DNA of 51,304 nucleotides, taken from Desulfobulbus sp. (GTDB lineage Bacteria; Desulfobacterota; Desulfobulbia; Desulfobulbales; Desulfobulbaceae). This document shows, piece by piece, positions 1 through 8,031 of this stretch. How positions within the stretch are numbered: the stretch's first letter is position 1; the number at the start of each line of letters is the position of its first letter. The position numbers and the translations under genes are program-made. Below the pieces are notes generated by a model, which saw only the letters and a program-made list of their open reading frames with translations, had not been told where the DNA came from and did no database searches. Location of the stretch: contig WQZH01000016.1 of the NCBI GenBank assembly GCA_009780825.1, positions 1-51,304 of the forward strand. Direction: 5' to 3'.

Positions 1-123
1 ATATCCACCGTCAACATCTCCTCTCACCTCCCGCTATCTCATCATAGCGGCAGGCGGCTACGGTGGGTCAATTTTTCGTGCCGATTACACCCCCTAATGG
101 GTCACTTTTGCATGCCGTTCTAC
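1..123. mobile_element. Possible terminal region of an IS21-family insertion sequence
   Basis: Two related direct repeats begin with TGGGTCA, at about 64-89 and 98-123; both continue with a T-rich stretch and then TGCCG. Tandem terminal repeats of this form, with GGGTCA followed by a T-run and TGCCG, are typical of the outer ends of IS21-type (istA/istB) elements. No istA or istB coding sequence is visible in the first 60 bases, so only the end of the element, or a solo remnant, lies in the window. The element would extend to the left. Family assignment rests on pattern recall and needs a search. Confidence 0.45.
64..123. repeat. Pair of imperfect direct repeats, about 26 bp each, 34 bp apart
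   Basis: The repeat units start with TGGGTCA at 64 and 98 and share the later TGCCG block (about 79-83 and 113-117). They are read here as the multiple terminal repeats (transposase binding sites) of the putative IS21-type end. Confidence 0.55.
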
Positions 124-199
124 CCTTGACAAAGAAAGTTTTTTGTGTGCTAAATATTATATGAAAAATAGTCATTGAAATCCAAAGGCTAGACCCTTT

Positions 200-215
200 T
201 GGCACAGAGAATGCA
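200..215 (+). promoter_or_regulatory. Sigma-54 (RpoN)-type -24/-12 promoter for the pil cluster
   Basis: The bases TGGCAC at 200-205 and ATGCA at 211-215 place the invariant GG (201-202) and GC (213-214) exactly 10 nt apart, as in the consensus TGGCAC-N5-TTGCA. The only core mismatch is A for the first T of the -12 element. Transcription would start near 225, giving a leader of about 105 nt before pilM. Sigma-54 control of type IV pilus genes is well known, so context supports the call. An enhancer-binding-protein site was not identified. Confidence 0.65.
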
Positions 216-331
216 ATGGAAGGTCAAAGGGGGTGGAGAGATTTCAAGGAGCTTGCCAGGCATAGAGGAAGAGAAAACACGGACACCTTGTTGAGTTAAT
301 GCATTTATTACATTTTAGTTGATAATTGAAT

Positions 332-1393
332 ATGAATTTTAACAAAATTGCCAAAAAGGAAAAATTGATTACTGGTATAGATATTGGTTCATACGCGATA
401 AAGATATGTCAACTCAAGAGAGCGGGGGATAGTTTTAAAATTGAGTCAATAGGATCAACAGTCTTGCCTCCAGGTGTGGTAGAAGATGGAATTTTGCAAG
501 AGCCATTGGAGGTAAGTAAAATACTTTCATCGCTGATGAAGAATCTTAAGGTAAAAAACACAAAAATAGGAATATCTATATCAGGGTATTCGGTTATTGT
601 TAAGAAAATCAATCTTGAACAAATGACTGATGGTGAGCTGGCAGAGTACATCAGGACAGAAGCTGAACAATACATACCATTTGATATTGATGATGTATAT
701 ATTGATTTTCAAAAATTACCACAAAAAGGTGATGTTATTGATCGATGCGATGTAATGTTGGTAGCAGCAAAAAAAGAAGTCGTTAATGATTATCTTGACG
801 TGTTAAATGGGTTAAAGCTCAATACCGTGTTGGTTGATGTTGATGGCTTTGCCTTGGAAAACATATGGGAAACAGTCGCAAGGCGTTCAGAGAATGTCGC
901 CTTGGTCGACATTGGCGCGTCGAAAATGAATATCAACATAATCTCGGGCGGTGTGTCGGTTTTGGCCCGGGACGTGGCGGCTGGAAGCGAGCAGTTAACT
1001 GACCGGATTATGAGCTCCATGGATGTCGAATACAAGGATGCCGAAGATATTAAGCTAGGTATCGTTCCGGCAGGGGAACATCAAGAAACGGTTGAGAATA
1101 TTTTTAATAAAACGTGCGCACAATGGGTGTTTGAAATAAGGAAAGCCATTGATTTGTATCATGCAAACAACCCAAATAGGCCGTTGCAAGCCATTGTGCT
1201 GAGTGGCGGGGGATCGAAGGTAAACGGATTTAGAGAGTATTTAATTCGCGAAACATCTCTAGAGGTCATCGCTTTTAATCCGTTCGATACGATGAGCTAT
1301 GACAAAAATAAGATGGATGAGCATTATATTTCCGAAGTGGCACCTGAAATGGCTATCGCAGCCGGACTTGCAATTAGATCAGCATCATTTTAA
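332..1393 (+). CDS. pilM: Type IV pilus assembly protein PilM (actin-like ATPase)
   Basis: This 353-residue protein has the actin/FtsA-like fold of PilM, the cytoplasmic ATP-binding ring of the type IV pilus alignment complex, which binds the N-terminal tail of PilN. Visible motifs are the phosphate-1 loop GIDIGSYAIK near residue 18, the phosphate-2 segment LVDIGASKMN near 190, and the adenosine motif VLSGGGSKVNG near 290. The ATG at 332 is chosen over an in-frame TTG two codons upstream; neither has a clear Shine-Dalgarno sequence. It is the first gene of an AT-rich pilMNOP cluster and lies about 105 nt downstream of the predicted sigma-54 start site. Its stop is 2 nt before pilN. Family assignment is firm; which filament the machine builds is not shown. 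Confidence 0.93.
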   Translation: MNFNKIAKKEKLITGIDIGSYAIKICQLKRAGDSFKIESIGSTVLPPGVVEDGILQEPLEVSKILSSLMKNLKVKNTKIGISISGYSVIVKKINLEQMTDGELAEYIRTEAEQYIPFDIDDVYIDFQKLPQKGDVIDRCDVMLVAAKKEVVNDYLDVLNGLKLNTVLVDVDGFALENIWETVARRSENVALVDIGASKMNINIISGGVSVLARDVAAGSEQLTDRIMSSMDVEYKDAEDIKLGIVPAGEHQETVENIFNKTCAQWVFEIRKAIDLYHANNPNRPLQAIVLSGGGSKVNGFREYLIRETSLEVIAFNPFDTMSYDKNKMDEHYISEVAPEMAIAAGLAIRSASF

Positions 1394-1395
1394 TT

Positions 1396-1950
1396 ATGAT
1401 TAAAATTAATCTCCTTCCCGTACGCGATATTGTTCGCCGTAAAAAATATTTAAATGAAATAATTGCCGCATCATTTGCATTTGGATTCATTATATGCATT
1501 CTCGTAATCGTTGAATTATTTCAACAGAGTTCAATAAATGAATTGAATGAAAATGTGGCGAAGATTGAGTCAGAAAAAAAGAAATTTTCTGCAATTTTAA
1601 CTGAGATAAAAAAATTAGATGAAGAGAAAAAACTTTTAACGACCAGAACTGAGGTCATAAATCAACTGAAACAATCGTCATCTCTTACTGTGCATGTGTT
1701 AGATGAAATAGCGAACTTAACGCCACCAAATAGAATGTGGCTCAAGAGTCTGTCACAGAATGGTAACCAACTTGCGTTGACCGGCATGGCGCTCGATGAT
1801 CAGACCATAGCTAGATACATGGATGATTTAGATGCCTCGGGCTACATTCAAAATGTTCGTCTGGCAAGTTCTTCTCTGGAAGTATTTGCGGAGCGGAGCC
1901 TGAAGGCTTTCTCAATCACGGCGAATACTGAGATGCCTAAAAAAAGGTAA
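1396..1950 (+). CDS. pilN: Type IV pilus inner-membrane protein PilN
   Basis: PilN is a 184-residue bitopic inner-membrane protein. It begins with the short cytoplasmic tail MIKINLLPVRD, which matches the conserved INLLP motif by which PilN docks in PilM. One membrane segment follows at about residues 23-43, then a periplasmic coiled coil rich in Lys, Glu and Asn (about 48-95) and a small ferredoxin-like domain around residues 105-175. It starts 2 nt after the pilM stop, so translation is probably coupled. PilN heterodimerises with PilO in the periplasm in studied systems. The sequence and position leave little doubt. Confidence 0.9.
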   Translation: MIKINLLPVRDIVRRKKYLNEIIAASFAFGFIICILVIVELFQQSSINELNENVAKIESEKKKFSAILTEIKKLDEEKKLLTTRTEVINQLKQSSSLTVHVLDEIANLTPPNRMWLKSLSQNGNQLALTGMALDDQTIARYMDDLDASGYIQNVRLASSSLEVFAERSLKAFSITANTEMPKKR

Positions 1951-1986
1951 AGAGAGCAATCGATATTTTTGCGTTGGATTACGTGT

Positions 1987-2607
1987 ATGACTTATAGCCC
2001 CCGAAAAAGCAAAGTCGATATTTTCTTAGATGAAAAATATTCAAAAATAAGTGATCGCAACAAGATGCTGGGGACCGCCCTGGGTGCGGTTGTGGTTGTG
2101 GGATTGTTCCTTTTTGTTTGTTATTATCCCAATCACGAGCAGATTACCGCGTTGACGCAACAAAAAACAACCGCTAATGAAGAACTGCATAAGGTAATGA
2201 AGGCGGCTCAAGAATTACCGAGGCACAAAAAAGAGTTGGAAGAAGTGCGCGCGCAATTTGAGACTACTTCGGCATTACTTCCAAAAAGTCAGGAGATACC
2301 AAATCTACTAAGGAATATATCTGATCTGGGAAGAAATTCCGGATTAGATTTTATTTCTTTTACTCCTGGTCAAGAATCACAAAAAGATTTTTATGCTGAA
2401 ATCCCTATTGATATCAAAATTAAAGGCCCATACCATAATTTAGGACTTTTCCTTGATAAAGTGAGTAAACTGGAAAGGATAGTCACCGTAAATAATATCA
2501 AGACAGATAAAGTCGATTTGGACAAGGGAGAAATATTGTTAAACTCAAGCTGTAAATTGATCACATACAGATTTACAAATACCAAGATTGAGGCAAAGAA
2601 AAAATAG
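1987..2607 (+). CDS. pilO: Type IV pilus inner-membrane protein PilO
   Basis: This protein has about 206 residues and the PilO layout: a basic cytoplasmic N-terminus, one membrane segment (about residues 30-50), a periplasmic coiled coil (about 52-95) and a C-terminal ferredoxin-like domain with the typical IPIDIKIKGPYHNLGLFLDK stretch. PilO pairs with PilN and positions PilP and the secretin. The start is uncertain: ATG at 1987 is used, but an in-frame TTG at 1969 would add six residues and sits about 12 nt after a purine-rich GAGAG. The gap after pilN is 36 nt. Confidence 0.87.
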   Translation: MTYSPRKSKVDIFLDEKYSKISDRNKMLGTALGAVVVVGLFLFVCYYPNHEQITALTQQKTTANEELHKVMKAAQELPRHKKELEEVRAQFETTSALLPKSQEIPNLLRNISDLGRNSGLDFISFTPGQESQKDFYAEIPIDIKIKGPYHNLGLFLDKVSKLERIVTVNNIKTDKVDLDKGEILLNSSCKLITYRFTNTKIEAKKK

Positions 2608-2653
2608 GTCGCAATCCTTAAACGACATAAAATTATTTTTGCATAAATTGAGT

Positions 2654-3160
2654 ATGAACAACGTAGTAAAATACATAACATTCTGTTTCAGGATGACGAT
2701 ATGCGTGATACTTATTCATGGCATCGCGCAAGCGCAAGAAGCGAATCAGCCAAGTGATGATGTTCATGCACAACAATCAGAGAATAAACTATATGCCTAT
2801 AAGGCTGAGGGCCGTCCAGATCCATTTAAGCCTTTTATATCTCCTAAAACTGCATCTTCATCTACTGATCAAAATGAGATTGTAGAAGATAATGTCGCAT
2901 ATTCAGGGATGCAACTGTTTGAACCAGGGCAGCTTGGCCTTGTTGGCATAATGCTTACTCAGCGTGGTCCTATCGCAATGGTAGAGGATCAGACCAAAAA
3001 AGGTTACACGCTGCGGATTGGCGATTTGATAGGGAAGCGAGGCGTGGTGACGTCTATAGACGAACATCAGGTTATTATTACAGAAACTGCTCGAACTCGC
3101 TCAGGGAAAGAGATGAAAAATATAGTGACTATGAAGATAAAGCACGAAGGGGATAAATGA
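2654..3160 (+). CDS. pilP: Pilus assembly protein PilP
   Basis: The product is a 168-residue periplasmic protein of the PilP family. It has a hydrophobic N-terminal signal (about residues 5-25, ending near AQAQE), a disordered linker, the conserved segment EGRPDPFKPF, and a C-terminal beta-sandwich containing LGLVGIMLTQRGPIAMVED and KGYTLRIGDLIGKRGVV. PilP links the PilNO dimer to the secretin. Most PilP proteins are lipoproteins; no lipobox cysteine is visible here, so an uncleaved anchor or Sec cleavage is likely. ATG 2654 is preferred over an in-frame TTG at 2588 that overlaps pilO and would put a charged stretch before the signal. The stop overlaps the next start (ATGA). Confidence 0.85.
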   Translation: MNNVVKYITFCFRMTICVILIHGIAQAQEANQPSDDVHAQQSENKLYAYKAEGRPDPFKPFISPKTASSSTDQNEIVEDNVAYSGMQLFEPGQLGLVGIMLTQRGPIAMVEDQTKKGYTLRIGDLIGKRGVVTSIDEHQVIITETARTRSGKEMKNIVTMKIKHEGDK

Positions 3161-4722
3161 TGAAATCGCAGCTTATCTCGATCATGAGTAATCATATAAT
3201 TTTACTGATCTTCACCGTGGTGGGATATTCATTGGCTATGCCTGTAAATAGCCTCATCGCAGACGACGGTATGCAGGTTAAATTTGTTGATGTCTCCAAG
3301 AATGGAGAGAATGTCGAAATTAAAGTTTCTGGTCTAAATATTGTTGCATCAACAGTCTATGAACTGCCCAATCCTGAGAGAATAGTTGTAGATCTTGCCG
3401 AGGCTACTTTGGCCAATGATTTTATCAGTAAAATTAATGTCAATGGAATATCATTACAGACAAAGCAATTAAATGATAGCAAACCTACTATTCTTAGGCT
3501 GGAGTTTTCTTTGCCTGAGAGAATGTCTTTTGAAACATCGAAAAATGATAATGAGATAAAATTGGTGCTTAAACGAACAAATAACATAGCCCAAGATATG
3601 ACTGCGCCCAATGCCCCAGCTGAAGCTGACAAAGAAGGCAAGGCTCAACCGGGGGGGAAAAACCAACGCGCAGGCGACAAAATCGCATCTGTGATCGGCT
3701 CTTCTAAAAACATTGACAGTCAGCTTCCAGATATTAATCCTCTTGATCCAAAGCTATTGTCCAAATCGAAAGCGCAGAGCATGGAGGATGCATTCAATTT
3801 TTCAGGATACAATAAAGAGAGGATTACCGTTGAGTTTCAGAAGATGGACCTCCATAATGTATTTAATTTTTTGAGGCAGGTAAGCGGTGTAAATATTGTT
3901 GTGGATGAATCGGTGCAAGGTTCTCTTACCTTGATGCTTGATGATGTCCCTTGGGATTTTGCGCTTGATATTATACTGAATCTCAAAGATTTGGAAAAAG
4001 AAGAGCGTTATAACACTTTGGTAATTTATCCTAAGAAAAAAGAATTTAAATGGCCCAGTAAAAGCCAAAATAATCTTAGCTTTGAGGCAGACGTCAAAAT
4101 TGCTGCACGTGAATCATTAACGATAAAGCAGCAAGGGGGGCAATCTATTGAAAATTTTGATGCCAAGAAGGATGTGGCGCAAGGGCGAGAAGCCGAAAAG
4201 AATGAGAACTTTGAGCAAGCTGTTGCCTTTTACGAGCGCGCGTATGAAAAATGGTCAACAAATAGCAAGCTGGCTAATAAGATAGCATCCATTTATTTGG
4301 TACAGTTACAACAATATGCCAAGTCGCTTTATTATGCAAATATGTCTTTGAAGCATGATCGTAATAATAGTGACGCTCTTTTAATTGCTGCCATTGCTTC
4401 TGCAAATATGCAGGATGCAGAAAACGCATTGAACTATTTTAACAAATGCACAAATACCAATAAGCCGGTTAAAGAAGCGCTTATGAGTTATTCGTCATTT
4501 TGCGAAGATACTAAAAATTATAAATGCGCCATATCTAATCTGGAAAGATACAATACATTGTATAGCGAAGACCTGGATTCGATGGTCAGTGCGGCGCGAA
4601 TTTATGACAAGATGGGCCAAAGGCAGAGAGCCGTTGAGAAGTACAATAAATTACTTTCGTCTGGTTATCAAATCCCACCAGATTTAGAGAGATATGTAAA
4701 GGCCCGCGTGGCAATCAATTAA
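3157..4722 (+). CDS. AMIN/STN/TPR protein: PilQ-like N-terminal half without a secretin channel
   Basis: This 521-residue exported protein has a signal segment at about 10-35. An AMIN domain follows (about 40-140; IKVSGLNIVASTVYELPNPERIVVDL contains its usual VYxLPNPxRIVVDL signature), then a low-complexity linker. A secretin N0/STN-like domain spans about 220-300 (ITVEFQKMDLHNVFNFLRQV, VDESVQGSLTL, VPWDFALDIIL). The C-terminus is TPR-like helical repeats (about 335-515). AMIN plus STN is the N-terminal half of PilQ, which binds peptidoglycan, but the secretin barrel is missing and is supplied by the next gene. It overlaps pilP by 4 nt. By inference it is a periplasmic scaffold or assembly factor for the downstream secretin. 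Domains are clear; the role is inferred. Confidence 0.82.
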   Translation: MMKSQLISIMSNHIILLIFTVVGYSLAMPVNSLIADDGMQVKFVDVSKNGENVEIKVSGLNIVASTVYELPNPERIVVDLAEATLANDFISKINVNGISLQTKQLNDSKPTILRLEFSLPERMSFETSKNDNEIKLVLKRTNNIAQDMTAPNAPAEADKEGKAQPGGKNQRAGDKIASVIGSSKNIDSQLPDINPLDPKLLSKSKAQSMEDAFNFSGYNKERITVEFQKMDLHNVFNFLRQVSGVNIVVDESVQGSLTLMLDDVPWDFALDIILNLKDLEKEERYNTLVIYPKKKEFKWPSKSQNNLSFEADVKIAARESLTIKQQGGQSIENFDAKKDVAQGREAEKNENFEQAVAFYERAYEKWSTNSKLANKIASIYLVQLQQYAKSLYYANMSLKHDRNNSDALLIAAIASANMQDAENALNYFNKCTNTNKPVKEALMSYSSFCEDTKNYKCAISNLERYNTLYSEDLDSMVSAARIYDKMGQRQRAVEKYNKLLSSGYQIPPDLERYVKARVAIN

Positions 4723-4764
4723 ATGATACTGAAAATGACCGCAATATATGGGTGAGGGGCATTG

Positions 4765-6504
4765 ATGAAGAAACTTGCTACTATCATTGTTTTTTTTACT
4801 CTTTTCATTTGCCTGGGAGGCGGGATGTCTGGCTGTGCTCAGAAAAAAAAGTCACGCGAGCTGCCAAAACCGGCAGGTGAGGCGGAGACAAGTGTTGCTC
4901 CGACAGCCCCTTCGGCGACCACCAAATTAGGGCAACTCCCATCCCGTTATCAATCGCCAGGTTTTGTCCTGCCAAAAGACAAGTTGGATGATACCCTGGC
5001 TGGCGTGAACCTCGAAGCGCCTCAGATGAAGGTAGGAGCAACGATACGCTCTACCAATGGACCTCAGCCATTGTGGGATGTGATGAAGCGCTTGGCCAAC
5101 CTGAAGGGAATGACAGTGAGTTGGTCGAGTGACGTTGATCAGAATGCTGTAGTTGATGTTGATATCGCGGCAAATGATAATTTTTATGACGCAGTCGCTA
5201 ATTTATTGCGACAAGCTGATTATTTTCATGAAATAAACGGAAATAATCTTGTCATCCGCAACAAGACAACGAAAGTTTTTAAAATGGCTGTGCCTTTTAT
5301 GCGGGGAGCATACACCACAAATGTTGGCGGTAATTTTCTTTCAAATAAAGAAGGCACCACAGGAACAGAGGGAACTGTTAAGATCGCCAGTGCTGATAAT
5401 AAATTCGATGTGTGGGATAATATTGATACCAACTTGAAAAGTATATTGAAGATATCTTCTGCAGAAAGAAAAGATATAACATCGTCAGGTGAGACAGATA
5501 AGCAAAAGGATGATGGTAAAAAAACACCTGACAAAGATAAGAAGATATCTGGAAAAGATAACAGTATACCATCAGAGAATGGCGATGTATATTCTCCTCA
5601 GGTTGCACGTTATTCTGATAAAGATGAGCCATATTTTGTTATTGATAAAAACATAGGGCTCATTACTGTAACGGCAAAGCCTGCTTTGTTAAATACTGTT
5701 GAAAAATACCTCGATAATTTGAAAAAACATCTATTCCAGCAAGTCAATATCGAGGCCAAGATAGTCGAGGTTTTTCTCCAGGATAATTCCAGAATAGGGC
5801 TCGACTGGACGAGTATATTTAAGGATAATGTCAATAATCCAATCTCTGGAACAATATCTTTTGGTAACAGTGGTCAAGTCTATCCTCAGGCCAATGGTTT
5901 TGTGCGAAGCATCAATTTGAATTCCTTTAACTTTACTGCCCTGCTCAATGCGTTGAAAGAACAGGGCGATACCCATGTGTTGGCCAATCCCAAGATCACG
6001 GTGTTGAATGGTCAGCCTGCCGTCATCAGTGTCGGGACGGATGTTGCGTATGTGAAATCGGTAAAAAGAGATGAGACCGATAGTGGCACAGGGGGCCCCA
6101 GAGTCACCTACACAGCGGAAGTGGGCAATGTTGTCCAGGGGATAGCTTTAGGGGTTATGGCGTCGGTCGTTGATCAAGATAAGGTGATATTGCACCTGAC
6201 CCCAATTACAACTGATATTAACAATCTGCAAAGTGATGGCAGTGTTGCGGTAACCACTATTGGTGGCGGGGCGATTATGCTGAGCTTGCCGCAAGTCAAG
6301 GTCCGGGAAATGTCGACCATGGTCGAAGTGAAAAACGGCGAGATGCTTGTTATTGGCGGGCTTATTGATAATGTCCAGAGCAATACCGGAGATTTTATTC
6401 CTGGACTGGGGAGTATACCGGTCATCAAGTATTTATTCGGAGTTGAGGATAAGCAAATGCGCAAGCGCGAGCTTGTTATTCTCCTGACTCCACAAATTAT
6501 CTAA
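4765..6504 (+). CDS. Secretin lipoprotein of the MshL/PilQ type
   Basis: This is an outer-membrane secretin of 579 residues. The signal peptide ends in a lipobox-like GMSGC (Cys about residue 24). An N0/STN domain lies at about 95-170, followed by a Lys/Asp/Ser-rich low-complexity insert near 225-270. An N1-like region (about 285-330) contains ITVTAKPALLNTVEKYLDNL. The secretin domain runs to the end, with VNIEAKIVEVFLQDNSRIGL, VEVKNGEMLVIGGLIDN, PGLGSIPVIKYLFG and a terminal ELVILLTPQII. The ATG at 4765 is preceded by GGTGAGGGG at a good distance; an in-frame TTG is immediately upstream. It lacks an AMIN domain, which the upstream gene encodes. The MshL-type family is likely; a T2SS GspD is less likely given the pilMNOP context. 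Confidence 0.9.
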   Translation: MKKLATIIVFFTLFICLGGGMSGCAQKKKSRELPKPAGEAETSVAPTAPSATTKLGQLPSRYQSPGFVLPKDKLDDTLAGVNLEAPQMKVGATIRSTNGPQPLWDVMKRLANLKGMTVSWSSDVDQNAVVDVDIAANDNFYDAVANLLRQADYFHEINGNNLVIRNKTTKVFKMAVPFMRGAYTTNVGGNFLSNKEGTTGTEGTVKIASADNKFDVWDNIDTNLKSILKISSAERKDITSSGETDKQKDDGKKTPDKDKKISGKDNSIPSENGDVYSPQVARYSDKDEPYFVIDKNIGLITVTAKPALLNTVEKYLDNLKKHLFQQVNIEAKIVEVFLQDNSRIGLDWTSIFKDNVNNPISGTISFGNSGQVYPQANGFVRSINLNSFNFTALLNALKEQGDTHVLANPKITVLNGQPAVISVGTDVAYVKSVKRDETDSGTGGPRVTYTAEVGNVVQGIALGVMASVVDQDKVILHLTPITTDINNLQSDGSVAVTTIGGGAIMLSLPQVKVREMSTMVEVKNGEMLVIGGLIDNVQSNTGDFIPGLGSIPVIKYLFGVEDKQMRKRELVILLTPQII

Positions 6505-6537
6505 TATTCTTGAATCCGTGTGCATAGGAGATCTAGT

Positions 6538-7554
6538 ATGAAATACGGTCGTCATTTGCTTATTTGTTTGTCAGTACTTATTTTTGGAGGTTGCGGTACA
6601 ACTGTACATGAATCTCTGAAAGTTCAACAAACGGGCAAGAATCAGATCGGCTCAGATAAAACTGTCGTCATTCTTCCTTTTGCCGATTACTCGCTAGCAG
6701 ACGATAATCTTGAGCGTGCATATCGTCGTCAACTTTTTGTCAATGAGAATATCACTGATCAATTTGTTAAATATGGTTTCCATCTTCCAGTGCAAGATGA
6801 TGTTTTTTCTTACTTGGTCGATCAAAAAATTATTAAAGCACAAACCTATACTACGTCAAAGACAGCAAGCCTTGAGCATGAGTTGAAAGGAGAATGGTGT
6901 CCTGAAATTAAAAGCGAATTGAAAAGATATATTGATCTTAATCGCAGGCAATATGCTGATAATGAATCGGGATCGACACGGGGATTGACAAAGCAGGAGA
7001 TTGTAAAAATTGGTCGGTATTTTTCCGCAGATTATATTGTGCGCGGACAAATAAACCAATATAAGACACGACAAGATCCTTCTTGGAATCCAATGAAAAG
7101 AGGAATCCTGACATTTATGAGCGGCACGACCAGTAGAATTATCTTTGGTCATGCCGAGTCAGATCTCTATGATGAGTTAAATACTACTACTGCTGCTGGG
7201 ATTGATGCCGCGATTATCTCAGGGATTACCGACGGAGAGCTGACTCATGCTATTGCATGGGGAGCTGGCGGGGCATATCTGGGCAACTTGGCGCAACATT
7301 CAGGAAAGATACCACAGGCGGTTGTGCAGATGCGTATATGGGTGCAGGATGCCTATACCGGCAATGTTGTATGGACAAATCGGGTCAATGTACAGGTATC
7401 ACCAAAGTCTGTTTTTGCTGATCAGCAGTATGATGTCCTTTTTGAAGGGGCCACGGAGAAGGGGATTGCCACTTTGATCGATGATTTTGCCCAGGTGGTT
7501 TACCATGTCCCTCCCCCTGTGCAGCCGTCTAATACGCGGTTTCGCCGGCCATAA
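6538..7554 (+). CDS. CsgG-like outer-membrane lipoprotein at the end of the pil cluster
   Basis: This 338-residue lipoprotein has a short signal peptide ending in FGGC (Cys19). The body starts with KTVVILPFADY, the opening strand typical of CsgG/GNA1162-type domains, and later has FSADYIVRGQINQY and QMRIWVQDAYTGNVVWTNRV, also CsgG-like. The segment around residues 205-255 is Gly/Ala-rich. ATG 6538 is chosen because AGGAG lies 7 nt upstream; an in-frame GTG at 6520 would place charged residues before the signal. It begins 33 nt after the secretin stop on the same strand and in the same AT-rich composition. Its role is unknown; a pilotin-like or outer-membrane assembly partner of the secretin is a guess from context. 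Confidence 0.75.
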   Translation: MKYGRHLLICLSVLIFGGCGTTVHESLKVQQTGKNQIGSDKTVVILPFADYSLADDNLERAYRRQLFVNENITDQFVKYGFHLPVQDDVFSYLVDQKIIKAQTYTTSKTASLEHELKGEWCPEIKSELKRYIDLNRRQYADNESGSTRGLTKQEIVKIGRYFSADYIVRGQINQYKTRQDPSWNPMKRGILTFMSGTTSRIIFGHAESDLYDELNTTTAAGIDAAIISGITDGELTHAIAWGAGGAYLGNLAQHSGKIPQAVVQMRIWVQDAYTGNVVWTNRVNVQVSPKSVFADQQYDVLFEGATEKGIATLIDDFAQVVYHVPPPVQPSNTRFRRP

Positions 7555-7761
7555 GGTTAGATGACTGCGCGAGATTCCGGGCCCCATGGGGGCCTGAATC
7601 AGAAGTTTCGCAGCCATTATCCGCGCCCTGTTGAAGGGGAAGGGGCTTTCCTTGAGAATATTCATCAGGAATGAGGCTGAGGCATAGTCCATCGTTGATC
7701 GGAGAAAAAGGGAGATTTCTCTCTCTGCCGATCAACTGTACTTTTTTTGTCCATTGACCAT
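7555..7761. other. Intergenic region between the pil cluster and the mltB side
   Basis: I see no convincing gene in this stretch. It holds a GC-rich inverted repeat (GGCCCC/GGGGCC at 7580-7594) without a T-run, and the hairpin plus T-tract listed separately. Composition changes here from the AT-rich pil cluster to GC-richer DNA. Confidence 0.6.
7695..7748 (+). terminator. Probable rho-independent terminator of the pil cluster
   Basis: Inverted arms TTGATCGG (7695-7702) and CCGATCAA (7728-7735) flank a purine/pyrimidine-rich loop that can pair further (GAGAAA with TTTCTC). Seven T residues follow at 7742-7748. The hairpin lies about 140 nt after the last pil gene. The T-tract begins 6 nt after the stem, so efficiency is uncertain. 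Confidence 0.55.
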
Positions 7762-7932
7762 TCAAGCAGTCCGACGAGGGGGGCAGCTTTTCCCTGAATT
7801 GGTACACTTTTTCATTGCCATTAACGGCGACTCTTCGCCATCGGAGTTGACCGCTCCATCATCAAAACCGCCGGTCGCTTTCTCGCCGAAAAGACGAAGT
7901 AATTCGAATCGTCCATGGCACACTGTATCCAT
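7762..7932 (-). CDS. Candidate small protein (56 residues), unknown function
   Basis: A minus-strand reading frame of 57 codons starts with ATG at 7932-7930 and ends with TGA at 7764-7762. It has a good Shine-Dalgarno sequence, AGGAG, 5 nt before the start. The product is soluble-looking and begins MDTVCHGRFELLRLFGEK. It has an acidic middle and a basic C-terminal end with two cysteines (KKCTNSGKSCPPRR). It lies about 100 nt downstream of mltB on the same strand and could share its transcript. I do not recognise the family. The main support is the ribosome binding site, so a spurious frame remains possible. Confidence 0.35.
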   Translation of the reverse strand: MDTVCHGRFELLRLFGEKATGGFDDGAVNSDGEESPLMAMKKCTNSGKSCPPRRTA

Positions 7933-8031
7933 GAGAACTCCTGTGCCTATTCATTATTGTTCAGCAATTTCATTGTCTTGTCTATCTCTTCGCAAATAGT
8001 TCGAGGTGGCGACCTAAGCCGTAATGGTCGG

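Noticed and set aside
126..156. TTGACA near the IS21-type end as a sigma-70 or outward IS promoter for pilM
   Set aside because: No acceptable -10 box lies at 16-18 nt; the nearest AT-rich candidate is at 19 nt or more. The sigma-54-type site downstream is a better match.
7580..7594. GGCCCC/GGGGCC inverted repeat as a terminator of the pil cluster
   Set aside because: Two- to three-base loop and no T-tract; the hairpin at 7695-7735 with seven T's is more convincing.
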